Made by a program: the position numbers and the translations under genes. From the NCBI RefSeq assembly GCF_035582795.1, contig NC_134372.1:37982316-38046315 (forward strand): a stretch of DNA of 64,000 nt, written 5' to 3'. Positions 1 to 12,800 of the stretch are shown here, piece after piece (the first letter of the stretch is position 1; every line of letters begins with the position of its first letter). This DNA is from Mycteria americana (lineage: Eukaryota; Chordata; Aves; Ciconiiformes; Ciconiidae). The notes under the pieces are model-generated. The model searched no databases. It was not told the DNA's origin and was given only the letters and a program-made list of their open reading frames with translations.

Positions 1-152
1 AACAAATTCCAGGAGTTGGGAAAACAAAAGCTCTGCTTTTACTGCAACAGTTTGGAAGTATCCACCGGCTTTGTAATGCATCTGTCAAAGAGCTTGAGCT
101 AGTAGTTGGACAAACAGTAGCACAACAAATTTACAGTTTTTTATGTTCCTGA
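1..152 (+). CDS. FAAP24: FAAP24, last coding exon (partial, 3' end)
   Basis: Bases 3-149 read as 49 residues beginning QIPGVGKTKALLLLQQFGS and ending QQIYSFLCS, followed by a TGA stop at 150-152. This is the C-terminal helix-hairpin-helix half of FAAP24, the Fanconi anaemia core-complex protein that pairs with FANCM and helps it bind branched or single-stranded DNA. The IPGVGKTKALLLL stretch is the first hairpin; a second helical stretch (NASVKELELVVGQTVAQQI) closely resembles the human C-terminus as I recall it. The rest of the gene lies left of the window. The position beside RHPN2 on the opposite strand agrees with the human order. The human protein ends in a slightly different tail, so the last few residues look lineage-specific. 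Known family: XPF/ERCC1-like nuclease fold without catalytic activity. Confidence 0.9.
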   Translation, partial: QIPGVGKTKALLLLQQFGSIHRLCNASVKELELVVGQTVAQQIYSFLCS

Positions 153-775
153 CATGCATGTGTAGTGCTGTTTTGGAAAACAAAGACTTTTTGTTTGGTT
201 TTTTCTTATGAATTATAAAATTTTGTTTTTAATAATCACATATTATTGTAACTTCTATAATCATGGTAACAACTGGAGGGTGTTGACTAATTGTCTAGAT
301 ATTGTGCTGCTGCTTTACAGCTGTTCTGCTCATGTAGATTGAGCTGTGAAAATCACCTTGGAAAGAGGGCTGTAAAGTGTTTTGCATCTATCTTGTACAA
401 AAAATCTGAGAGAAAGTGGTCTCTTACAGCATCCACAGAAAAAAATGGAAAAGCAATTTGCTTGCTTTTGTCTTCCAGAAATAAACACTTTGTTAATATG
501 TGGGTGGTGTTATCTTCTCAGTAACTGGAAATGTGAGTTACAGTGCTTTAAAAAAGTTAGCATGCATTGCTTTATAGTAGTACCTTTCATTTATAACTTT
601 TCAGAGTTCCTTTGGAAAGTCCTACGGGAATACATCTTTGACTTTACGGTAACTTATTTCTCTGGTTCCTTTTTCAGTTCACAGGGTGTTATCAATCAAA
701 CATTCTTTTGTGTCTTAATATCCAAAATCTTGGTTAATTCATGTTGTGCTTTTGAATATAGGTGGGGATAATTAT

Positions 776-781
776 AATAAA
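776..781 (+). promoter_or_regulatory. Candidate FAAP24 poly(A) signal
   Basis: AATAAA lies about 625 nt after the FAAP24 stop. Further AATAAA copies at 1247-1252 and 1474-1479 are equally possible. Which is used cannot be told from sequence. Confidence 0.35.
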
Positions 782-2369
782 TTACAATATATTTTGACAC
801 ATTATCAATTATAATGTATTAATTGTAATATCAATTATAATATATGCTATAAAGAAAATAATATGGGAAACTTTGATCAAAATTTGTAATTCAACCTCTT
901 CTTCCAGTATTAATCTTTTCAAGAGTTATTTGTAGAGAGGATTAGTTTTCCCAACATCTTGCATTTTATTTTAAATTATATTCTTATCCTATTTTGCACC
1001 TATTAAGGAGGTGTGTGCAAAACTTCTTTCACACTACTTGGGTTTTGGATCACAGGAGGAAGGCAGTTGAGCAGGATTTTCAACTCCCTTTTGTAAACTA
1101 AAGAGAAGTGAATAACAGAACCTTGGCACCTCTGTAACCAATCTCATCCACGGGTTAGTGTGGACAGCATTTACACCTGTTCTTTATATTGATTCCTTAC
1201 TTGGGATGAACATATAGTTTGGCCATAAATATTTAATTTACTGAATAATAAACATCAGAATTTCCAGAACTACAGAGCAAGATACTACTTTCTTACAACT
1301 AGGGAATGCTTAAGCTTCTTCATAAATCTGTTTAGATTTTATTCCCTTGCTCTCAGACTTTGTCACTTTGCTATGGAGACTGGATTTCACAGCTAAAGGT
1401 ATGTATGTGGCTAGTAATGTTGCAAAGCAAACACCTTTTTACTACTTCAAATGGCCATCTGTTCAGTGCATTAAATAAAGTTCAATTAAAGTAGTAACAA
1501 TTAGTACTAATGGAGTTATAGGCTGAACTATTAATTATTGCAAACCTCTATTTTTAGGGCTTTGCAGTAGCCCTATATATCCTTGTGGATAGAAACTTCT
1601 TACAAGTATTCATGTGGTCTGAGCAAGAACTTGCTGTGAAATTAGTATTTGCCTTAAGTTAGCTGTTGGCTACCACTCAGTGTACAGTAAGTCTTTAGGT
1701 AGCTGACAGAAAATAGTAAGTATGTACTTGTATGGCAGTTGAGAAGCCCAAACTTTGACTTGAAGGGGATGGGGGGTGGTTAAATAAAAAAAGACCCCCA
1801 ACCCAACCTTTCCTCAAGGACTAGCAAGTGTGATAATGGGAAGGGAAAGGAAGTTAATCACACAGCTAAGGGGAAAGATATTTGCAGGAAAACTATCATA
1901 GTGGGCTAAGAGAAATGAAGAGCTGGAAGGGTGACTCATGTGCTAAAGATTTCATTAGCTGGATAGTAATTTTAGCCATACATGCAAAGTGAATCTTCTG
2001 TACAGAACAGTGTATGGCAGGGTCTTGCATATCGGTATATGACTGCTGCTGCTTATGTATGTAGAAAGTGTTACTAAAAATACACATGAAGAATAACTAC
2101 TAAGGATAGGCGAGTCACACACAATTTACAACTTTATGTAACCTTTATAGGGAAACTCTAGAAGTATGTTAACAGTTTCAGACTATAATTTATAAGTTCT
2201 TGTATTATACAATATAAGCTTTTAAAAAGACAGTTTTAGACCTTTAAGCAAGATTACAAAAACACACAAGAGGTATGCCAACAGTAAATAGTGAAAACCT
2301 GTAAATTATGATGTATCATCCACACTGTAGCAGACTTAAAAAGCTACTACTAAATGGCAGCATCCGATT

Positions 2370-2375
2370 TTTATT
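2370..2375 (-). promoter_or_regulatory. Candidate distal RHPN2 poly(A) signal
   Basis: AATAAA on the minus strand, about 1.2 kb after the RHPN2 stop. A proximal alternative sits at 3180-3185, about 400 nt after the stop. Confidence 0.3.
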
Positions 2376-3179
2376 CTTAAATAAGTGTCATCAACATATT
2401 TACACCTATTACATAAGAAACTAAAAATAAATGACATTAAAGTTTACACCCAAACTTTCCCCTTATTTTAAGTTTTGAGTATCAAACAGCATATATCTAC
2501 TCTGTAGATGGCAATGTTAACTAACACTACAGTGTTAGCAATTTTCAATTAATTTCAATTGCAGAAAATAGAAGAATCTCAAAGAAATGCTCACACAATT
2601 ATATTTTTATCTCCCACCTTAATATATACAGCCAATACTTGCTCATGAATTGTTCCAAGGGGAGGAGGATTTTATATCTATTTGGTTTTTTACTTGGTGT
2701 GATAGTAAATAAATATTCTGCCACTTAGACTTACAAGCACTTCTCTTCTATTTTAAAGCATCACCACAATTTATGTACTCTTGATCAATATACTGGAATA
2801 CGTCAGTTTTGAGATCTGTTCTGCAGCTATCAATTTTATCAAGACTAATGAAATAAGACTCTTATGGTAAGTAGGTTAAATAATTCCAAGTTTGGAATAA
2901 AGCCTGTTTTTAACAATTGAATCAGCAGGCATTTAAAATGTAACCTAGATCAGAAAGAGCAGAGTAAAAGCCTTTTGTAGTTCAAAAGATCTTCTGACTT
3001 CTAAGCTTTCTAAATCTCTTCCAGAATTAACTATTGAGTAGAATATACCTAGTGCTCTCAGAAAGAGAATGTCTATGTGTAAAAACTACAACTACATGAC
3101 ACTGCCCCTTGGCACAAGGCTAGTCTCTCTGAATAATGTTGTTCTCTCTTGCCTGTGGTTTGTTAAGAAAATAAAGTGA

Positions 3180-3185
3180 TTTATT
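3180..3185 (-). promoter_or_regulatory. Candidate proximal RHPN2 poly(A) signal
   Basis: AATAAA on the minus strand about 400 nt beyond the RHPN2 stop codon. Use of this site would give a short 3' UTR that does not reach FAAP24. Confidence 0.3.
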
Positions 3186-3581
3186 ATTGACTCTAAACTT
3201 TTACAGCAAAATCCTCCTTTAGTGTCCCCTATTGTTTTGCATGCAGCATCAAGTTTGTAATAAATAACTCCCATCTATCACAGTTATAAAAAATTAGTCA
3301 TGATACTGTATTTTGAAATTCCAAAGGAATCCAGTCCTCATGTAAGATATTTTATCATCTACAACTTATTGCATACCTCCCAAACCACTTCATTCTAACC
3401 TTCAAATACTTAAGTTTTATAGGTTTTGCCAGCCTCTGACCTTCATAGTGGCTCAATACACAGTAAATGAAGTCAATGGCAGTTGTCTGAATTTATACTT
3501 GTATATATAAAGATAAAATTGATCAATATTTAATACACATTTTAAAGAAAAATGTCATGTTAACAGATCCTTCTGAAAGAT

Positions 3582-3833
3582 TCAGTACAATGAACTTTCT
3601 GTATTCAGAAGTGTGAAGGGAGAAAGCTTCTTCTTAATCTGAGAACTTCCAGCCACAGCTGAAGGAAGGCAGAGGGTGCTTGCAGCTTTCTGTCTATTTT
3701 TAGTTCCCCAACTTAGAAAAGGCAGTTTCAGTGGGGCTTTCTTGGTCTGATCAATCTTATCCTCTTCCATGGCTAAACAGATTAAAGAGTATGTCTTCTG
3801 CATTCCCACTGAATAAGTTGCACTCTTACTATG
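3582..3833 (-). CDS. RHPN2: RHPN2 coding exon 15 (C-terminal tail and stop)
   Basis: Encodes [20 protein letters not shown] to [15 protein letters not shown], then TGA at 3582-3584. The [13 protein letters not shown] block and the LPFLSWGT...[13 protein letters not shown] block identify RHPN2 rather than RHPN1. Confidence 0.96.
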   Translation of the reverse strand, partial: HSKSATYSVGMQKTYSLICLAMEEDKIDQTKKAPLKLPFLSWGTKNRQKAASTLCLPSAVAGSSQIKKKLSPFTLLNTESSLY

Positions 3834-6800
3834 CTGTAGGAAAAAGAGAAGCATTGTAAGAATCAGTCATCCAAAATGGGTCAAAATTTTGAAGGTAACA
3901 AAAGATCACTGTGCAAATAGTTTTCCAAGGCAGACTACAGCAAGCTGTCTCTGCTAATGACATAACTGAACACAAGGCCCTTCAGAGTGCTGTGATTCTG
4001 GTATTTTGCCCATGTAGACTCAAGGGTATACTATGCAAAGCGTAGAGGGACTTGTGAATCTTTTCCATGGGTTGTGTTATACATCGCATTTACTGGATTC
4101 TAGCATAACTGTACAATATATACACTAACCTCTCTACAAAGCTTAAGTATGTAGTTCTTGCACAAATCTCTGAAGGGGAGTCTTTTTCCTGTCTTTGGAC
4201 AGGTTCCATGTTGATTGCAACTATGACAACAAGAGCTACTGTAGGACATTCTTTTGGGATACCCAAAAGGCACAGCCTTCTCTCTCTTATCTCAGCTGTG
4301 CCCTGAAGCAATTTGATTATATCCTAGCCTTTTGTTTCCAGTAGCAGTTTGGAATGGCAGGTGTACAATTCCTTATTTTCAATAAGGAAAATCAACTTCT
4401 TGAAACAAGAAAACCTAACAGCAGTTAAGAGAGCCTTGATCACTTCTAAGGCAATAATACTTCAGTGCCTAAGCTTGCCAGGGAATGTTAGAAGCATGAA
4501 GCAGTGGATTTAGCTGAACTACAGGTTCTCTCACTCTACTTAAACTCTAAGTTTAAGTTATTTAGAGCTTAACATTTTTTAATCTTGTGATCATTTTTCC
4601 TTAGTCTAAACCTTCTACAGCAGCTTAGTAACTGACTAGACAGTTAAAGGCCATCAAAATAAAAGAAAAAAACAAAACCATACATTAATCTGGGATCTAA
4701 TACAAAAGTCACAGATCATTTATGTTAACAGTGCATAGAAAATAAGCATATAGTCTTGGATGTTCTATTTCATTCCATTATTGTTTCACTGTGGCTTTTC
4801 CAATGCTGAACAGGGTAGTATTTTCATCCTCTGGGACAAGTTAGGGGAAATTAAATATGCCCTGGAATTCATAATTCAATTAATCTAAGTAGCTCTCCTA
4901 CAAAAAACCCCACCACCCAACCATTCTTATGCACACAGACTGTACTCCAGCTTGCTAAATCATGATGATTTAAACACTGTTTAAAACTGAACACATGCCT
5001 GAATGCTTTATATATTCACTGGTGGAGTGTGGTATCTGACTGCATGAAAGTAAATATTAATCAGGGACCGAAGCCAGGAAACCAAAAACACTCACATACC
5101 CAATCTGCAAAACATATTTGCCTCATTACATACCATAGACGCTGCTGTATCCTGGCAACTGATAACCTCAATATCAATGGGCTGCTTTCCCACACTTTTG
5201 AATTTTTCCAGCACCTCGTTCACTCCAAGCCACTTGCAATCCATGCCACCAACTGAAACAATGTAGTCACCTTCTTTTAGGCCCATCGACTGTCAAAAAA
5301 TTTTGCACAGATTATTATCTGAAATTATAAAGATGCATAAAATGTTTTTGTCGTCATACAGTATCTGCCCTAAAGGCATTTTCCTCTTAGATGCTATAAA
5401 ACCATTGTCTATCCAGATATGTGGAAAAAAGAGTATGCATAACAGAAACATGCAACTTTTTCAAGTACACGAATTACCTATTTGAGTTGCCACTGATAAA
5501 TATGATTCTGGCATACTCAAATGTTGGCTCTTTTTATGTCCTTTTCACTTTTCTCCTTAAGTAAGTGAAATCTGGTTTTTGCTACCCTATCGTCCCTCAT
5601 GAGATATTTTCTCCAGTTTTTACTTCTATTTCTTCAGTATTTTTATCTGTACTTCTGTGGTTGCTTCTGCCTTTCCTATAGCTAAACTATGCTCATCACT
5701 ACATGATGCTTTATCCCTTTGGTTTTTTCCCCCCCAAAAGAACAACATATTAGAAGCCAATAATATGTTATTTCCCCTCTTTTTCCTTGGGCACATGCTA
5801 CCTTGCCTTCCCTTCCCAATCCTTAGTGTTGTTGCTACTTTCTAAAGCCTTTATCCCTTCTAAATTCCTGAATTAGATGGGGAATAAATTTTGCTTTTAT
5901 TATTTGGGACTTTTTAACTATTACACGTGAACAGAGGAAGAAATCAACTTTAGTTTAATGTGATGTCAGGGATACAGATACTCTTAACATCTAAGGTGTA
6001 TATAGCACTGAAAATGTGTTCAGATTATATGATTACTGATGTATAGTAGAACTCAATAAATACTCCACACACCACTATGAACAAGCTAAAGTTACATTTA
6101 AAAGACTGTAATGCTAGAGTCTGGAGACAAATTGTTATATTGCACCAATGTACTTACTGCTGCAGAACAAACTGGATCAAGACAATAAATCTGTACTGGC
6201 GAACCTCCTTTAAGACTGAATCCTAGGTCTCCTGCTTCATAGTGGATGCGAATGGTACGTGGAGCCGTCCATCTCTGCTTGGCCGAAAACACTGTCAGTG
6301 GGCCCTGGAGGTAACATAGCAGCAGGCACATTATGGTTTACTGTCATTCATAAATAAGCATTCATAAGTTATAATGCTTTAAGATCATCTTATGTAGGTT
6401 TTACTCAGGTTAACTTTCCATTACTTCCATTGAAATGGAACAGCGAGATTTATCCCTGAAGTTTAAGGTGTCCCTGAAGTGCTCGGCCCTAATTCATGAC
6501 TGTTCAGGTGATACTTCAAAGTGGGATGAGAGCAACTGCCAAGTTGTTCCGAGATCTCTGTTAAGGTGTGCGGAATCCTTTGGCTGCAGCAAGCTCTAAG
6601 GTCCTATATTACTCCATTTTGGAGGAGATAAATCAATTCCTGAAACGTTGCATATTCTGATTCTAACCGCAACTCCCAATTCCCTTTGCCCACTGATACA
6701 GACAGAGCCACCTGAGAGACTGGCTTTGCAGCACGCAACGTTACAGATTCTGCATGCCCATCTCCAAGTACTACATGTTTCTCCCTGCCTTTAAGTTGTA

Positions 6801-9800
6801 TGCAATTATCCATTGAAACTTCATGGGACTTTTATAAAGGTTATCAAGAACAAATGCTGTGCAAAGCCGCATACAAATGGCACTTTTATTCTTTGCTAGT
6901 CTCAAGTTGACATACCTCTGAAGCTAGGAGTGATCTCTCCAATAACTTCTGACAAAAACCCAGTTACTACACGATCATTTTTTCAGGCTAAAATACTTAT
7001 GTCCCTTCCCTCACATTAGAGTAAATTTACACTTGCTAGCAAAATGACAGAGATCCGTCAGCATTAGCATGTTACATACCAGCCTGTGAAAGAAGTCTTT
7101 AACTTTCACCTTGGAAAACTGAGGAGCAATTGTTTCTATCTTGTGTTCCGTTTTAGCTAAAATAAAACGAAAAACAAATTAATTTTCTCTCAAGTATTAG
7201 TTGAAAGACATATAGATTTATTTTTCTTGCATTTCAAGCTAGATAGAAATTTGTCCTGAATTCTTACAGGGCTGTAGAAAAAACTCATTTTTGTGGAAAC
7301 GTGCAAGACAAATATCTGAATTGCCTTAAAAATATCTTCAGAGCTCACAGTATCAATACAGAAAACTTAAAACAATCCATCCAAACAGAACTATGCTATT
7401 CGCCTCTTAAATATTTTTCAAAGAAAAATAAACTAAAAACCAGCCCTCATTCTTTCCCACTGCTTCCAAAGAAGAAAGAGCTGGACTAAGTAGGAAGAAC
7501 CAGTAGCAGTCAAATTGAGTTAACAGCTTAGACCACTAGAGTTGTGCTACAAAAAACAGTTATTAGTTTTCCCCCATATGATTTTAAGCTTTTGAAGTTT
7601 CTCCATTTTTTCTAGCTCACAAGATAGTCACCAAAATCCTGAATTCTAAATAATAATTATCTACCCCAGAAAATGATGTGGCCAGAGACAGAAACACTGT
7701 AAAGCAGCTGTAACAAAATTCATTTTTCTGTGATTGAGGAAACATGTAAGGAATCTGAACTCAACTGTACAGTATGTAACCTGTACATTGTTTATATTAT
7801 GTATATATACATATTATATATGTATACATATATATAAAATAAAGGCATATCCCCATAAAAGCATTACACATATGGTTAGATACCTTTTATTTCTAGCTGT
7901 GCATACTTACGAAGGATATCTGGAGCCTGGATTAGACTGAGAAAGTCATCTTCCGTCTCTTGCTGAGCATATTTGAGAAGTGAGCGCTTATGTGCAGCTG
8001 TCAGAACCTCCTGAAGAACATCAATGTTTCGAAGCTTTTTACACAGACCACAGACTCTTAGAGCTTCTTCATGGTAAACAATGGCTTTGCGTAAATGTGC
8101 TTTCCCTGAAAAAAGTTAGAAACCGTTGGTTGTCCTCCACAGACAATAAATACAAGGTAATTTAAAAATTGTATCTAGTAGCTGTGTGAAAGTGGCAGTT
8201 ACCTAATTGTCTTCTCTGAACTTTGTCCTTTAAAACGGTGAGAACTATCAGTCCTTCAGGCATGTAGTTATACAACTGGGACAAGGCTTTCTCCTGCTGA
8301 TCTTCATCATCACTGGACTGCACTACAATAATTGATATAGAACATTAACCATCACACATCTCTTGGTGCCCTGTTCCTTTAGGTGCATTGCTGTGTAGTT
8401 ATTACTACCTTCTCTCCAAATGCTGTCAAATATGTTTTACACATATATATTGATGTGAATTTCAAGTTTTTAGGACTTTTATCAGTTTTATCATCTGTAG
8501 TATGCAAGTAATACTTATATGCCAGAACATATTGACAAGAATTGAACAATTTAGTAGCATATAACAGATATAATATTTCTTTTGTTTCTACAGAAGTTAG
8601 TTTATTGAACTTTCACGTTCTTCTGTAAAGGACAAAAAAAGCACGGCCTTCATATCTGAATGGGAAAATGGCCACAGATTAACACATATTGAAGCCTCAA
8701 AGTTCCTGGCTCCTCCTCTTATTCACAGACCAAATTATAACTGTTTATGTGTTTATTATTGTTATTTATATGAATATATCAAAAATGTACAATTCTTACA
8801 TTCATGGTCACACAGAATGGTGGCAATGAAGTAATGCGCCAGAGCTTTGTAATGGTCTGACTTTATTTGTGCCAGTTTAGACCAGGAATAGGGGATATTC
8901 TCTTTCACTGGTTCCTGATTCATTGCAGTGTTAACCAGCATGTAAACCTCTCCCACCTAAAACAAAGCACATAAGTATGAGAATTTAGCATTAGTTATTA
9001 GGAGCTCAAGTAAGGGATACTATATTCAGCCTTAAGATAATTTAACATGCATCACATTGTGGGGGGGACAGACACGGACAGATGACGACACGTGGGATGG
9101 TTAGAAAGGGATGGAAATAAGTTTTGAGAAAATTTGAAATTTCATCTCTGATTTTTTCCTTACAAGTAAATCAAGTTTGTACAAGAACAGATGGACTAAG
9201 TCAGTCAATCTATATGGCTTCAGGGTTCAATAAAAATACCATACAACAAATGGGGTTTAATTTACAAATACATCTTATCGGGTTAATTCAGCTGATAAAA
9301 AAGGGTGAAGCATATTACTTATACAGCAGGTTTGTGCTTTACTTCTGAAACTGTGGAGTCATATCTAGCCTTAAGCTTGTGTGGTCTAGTTAAAACTGGG
9401 CTACTATCCTTTATGCAGAGGAAATAAAATAGTTTTTCAAGCAGTGAATGCTCCTTTAATGGATCAGAAAACTCCACGTAGCAGAATCCAAGAATCTTTC
9501 CCCTGCAGCTGATCAAGCCTACAGGGTGGCTTTACAGGTTGGTAGGAAAGGCTTTGCCTATTTATCCAGTATGGAACCAGTTATATATCTGCTACTCTGA
9601 AATGGCTCAGAAAGCATATTCATATCTTGTCAGCATACCCAGTTTTTGATGTCAACAACCGCAATCAAGTATGAACACTACCTTCTGGGGCACAGCCTGC
9701 CTCTCCGTTTTTCAGGCAAGTCCCAGGACAGCTCTGCAGCTACCAATCTGACTCTGCTCATCAGGGTCCTTCCCCCACTTACAAGTTAGTTATTCTTTTG

Positions 9801-12800
9801 GACTTAAGATTTTTAGGTTTGCATAACCTCCAGCTGCTGGGAAACAACAGACAGGTTGCGTTCAATACTTAGAGAAATACACAAACAACCCTGTCCTTTT
9901 GTATGTTGTTCTGGGCAAGATCTGTACTGTTTGAAAGAGCAATATAATAAACAGCTTGTAAAAAACCTTCAGCCAGTTCACTGCCCAAGTGTTCCAGCAT
10001 GTTTCTATTAAACTTCATGAATTATGAATTAAAAACAAATCATAACAGGTCTCAAATAATGATATTTACATTGCAGCTATTTGCATTTTCATCTTCTGAA
10101 CGGTTGCGATTCTCATTGTAGCTTGTGAGCCATCCCTTGTTACTTTTGGTTTTCAGTAATGGTTGTTAACATTTAGGTTTAATAAATGCTGTTAATACTA
10201 CTAGAGGCTGTAGCTAGTAACACAGCACTGTAAACAGTTATTTTAAAGACTAAATTTTAAATCTCATATTTTACCTTGGCAACTTCCTGTGTCATCTTCA
10301 CAAGTGTGAAAAACTCATTGCGTATTCCAGGAAGACCAATCTGCTCAAAAACACACTCTTGAGCTTGCGCAAGCATCATTTTTACTAGTACATTCAGCAT
10401 AGCTGGGCTCATATCATAACTTGGTGTGTGAGTAAAGGTCTCCTTTAAGTAGCTTAGGACTCCTGAAATTACAAAATGGTTTTGTCAGCATTACAAAGAG
10501 AGAAACAAGTGAACTTAATTCCAGCATGTACCATAATAATTAAGATTGAAAGCACGCTTTCTACTATTGCACTATAGCAATCTGATGGGATTCTTAGTAC
10601 ACATAAAATTAAACTGACCTACAGGTTTTGCTTTGCATTCCCAAACACCTCCAGGCACAGTTCTCAAAATTACAATTCAGAGCAACAGAAGCTGCAAGTT
10701 TTAAGGGCAATACCTTCAGATTTGCTTATAACAGTTCCTGCGATTGACCATAAAGCTGCACTGAACTGAACACGACTTGTACGTGGGAGTGGTAGGCTAG
10801 GGCTTATACATAGGACAAGAAAGAAAAAGAAATCTATGCAACCACAAGGAGGTGACAGTAGAACCCTTGAATGGAAGGAAAACACACAAACATATAAACT
10901 TAATTAATTATGAATCTGCTTTTCAGATGCTGCTAAGTGCATTGTATGTCCCAATGAAAGCGCAGTTCCATCCCCATAGGTAAACTAGAACAGTATATTT
11001 AATAGGTTAAAATTAGATTCTGCTCTAGACATTTGGTTCCACCAACATATTAATAGTTTCTATCATTTATCAAAATGAAACACTAACTGTAGTGCAAATA
11101 TTAAGTAACAGTTTCAGGGACGGAAGTGTAACCTTCAGCATGCACGTCATCCAACTGGTTTAGTGAGTTCTACTAGCCTCTTAATTGCTGATATTACCAC
11201 AAAAGTGTAACAATAAGACCTCTGCTTTTTAAGTGTCCCAGCTTCTGCGATCTTACTTCTTGCCACTACATCCAGTTCTGGCCACATTGTGCTGCATTTT
11301 CCTACTACCAGTTTCTGAGATTTTTCATTTTTTATGTTACACTTTTATCTTTTAACTTATTAATATGCCCTTACACAAATTTGAATCATGGCCATCTCTG
11401 CCTTTTTGCATTAAAAAAAAAAGCCACCCCAAACTTGCCAGGCACATCCCAAGTACGGATGGAGTGCCCTACAGAAACGGACTGAAAGTACAGGGCGAAA
11501 AAAAATATTTTTTTTCGTTCTCAACATATTTCTGCTTATGCAGTAAGCATATGCACACCAACAGCTTTGTTGAGGATAAACTGTGCAACATTTTCCATTC
11601 AGCACAGAGAAACAGTTAATACATGCTCTATATCATGTCTCTACCAACATAATGAACAGCGTTACGGAGCCATGCACAGGTACAATGAAATGCCTCCTGA
11701 GCACATTGCTTTGGGGCCCTGCAAAGGTACTGTGGTAGCAAATGATGCATTTCAATTTGTGAATTAATTCTGTTCTGCAAATATGTTGAAGTGAAAAGCA
11801 GTGATTTTTTATTTGCAAAATGGAAGGAGCAGCAGCAAAATGGAGAAATTTCTCAAGTAGTGTAATTTCTTTTACATGAATTAAAGACTGAAAAATAATT
11901 TATTTAATAAATGCATGAAGAAATGCTATCAAATTTTTTTTTGATAGCTATGTATTCAAAAGAGGGGTTTTATGACAATCCAACTCTGTGGTCCACAGTT
12001 TGTAGCTGATAAAGCTACAAACTTCCACTACATGGAAGCACGGAACCACATCGGTTTCCACTACACTGTTCCCATGCAGTGGAAACCAATAGCCACGGAT
12101 TGTCAGTGCAGAAATAAATCTTACAGTACATATTAATTACGTAGGTCATGTCTTTAAGTATTATGTGTAGCACAGATGACATTTACAAAAAATTAGAAAA
12201 TCTACTTGGAAAAAAACAAAACAAAAGCTTCTATAACATGTTAGCTCAAGGGATATGATTCCCTTTATTAGAATTTGTATTTTTCTTCACTTGGGACAGA
12301 GATTGATTGATTATTTTGAAGCTGATTGCCTTTGGAATCTATGGAAAATGTGTAGTCAACTTCCAGTGAATTGCAAATTTCACCAGAGAACACAGTAAGA
12401 TTAATTTTGAAGAGACCATATGGAAAACTAGGTTTTAAGCCCTTTATCAACACTTTAAATTGTTTCTTGTACAGATTTGACACCAATGTACTATCACTGA
12501 TGTAAAAGCAGCTATGTTGGTGAAACAAAGAATGAACAATGAAGCAGTTAACATTAGGGCTATTGCTCGGACCTTTGAACTGCAGTTCATTAATCATTAA
12601 CCACAGTATTCGCTATCTTTATCTGCATGTTCAGACTACAGTTCCAGGTTTTGCCTTAAAGCCTCATCTCAGCTCTTCACTAAGCTTCTTGAAATTCCCT
12701 ATTCCTCCTTTTTTGTGTAATAGCTTCTTGAAATTCCCTATTCCTCCTTTTTTGTGTAATAGCTTCTTGAAATTCCCTATTCCTCCTTTTTTGTGTAATG

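Larger units (their letters stand above)
153..3581. other. Convergent FAAP24 / RHPN2 3' region
   Basis: This 3.4 kb between the two stop codons has no supported coding exon. FAAP24 reads in from the left and RHPN2 from the right, so it should hold both 3' UTRs and any spacer. It is AT-rich, with a very AT-rich stretch at about 766-855 that contains a 12-bp direct repeat (804-815 and 830-841). Short reading frames here resemble no protein I recognise. Confidence 0.7.

Noticed and set aside
9319-9516. Minus-strand frame in RHPN2 intron 8, considered as a transposon fragment
   Set aside because: No recognised reverse transcriptase, transposase or other family motif.
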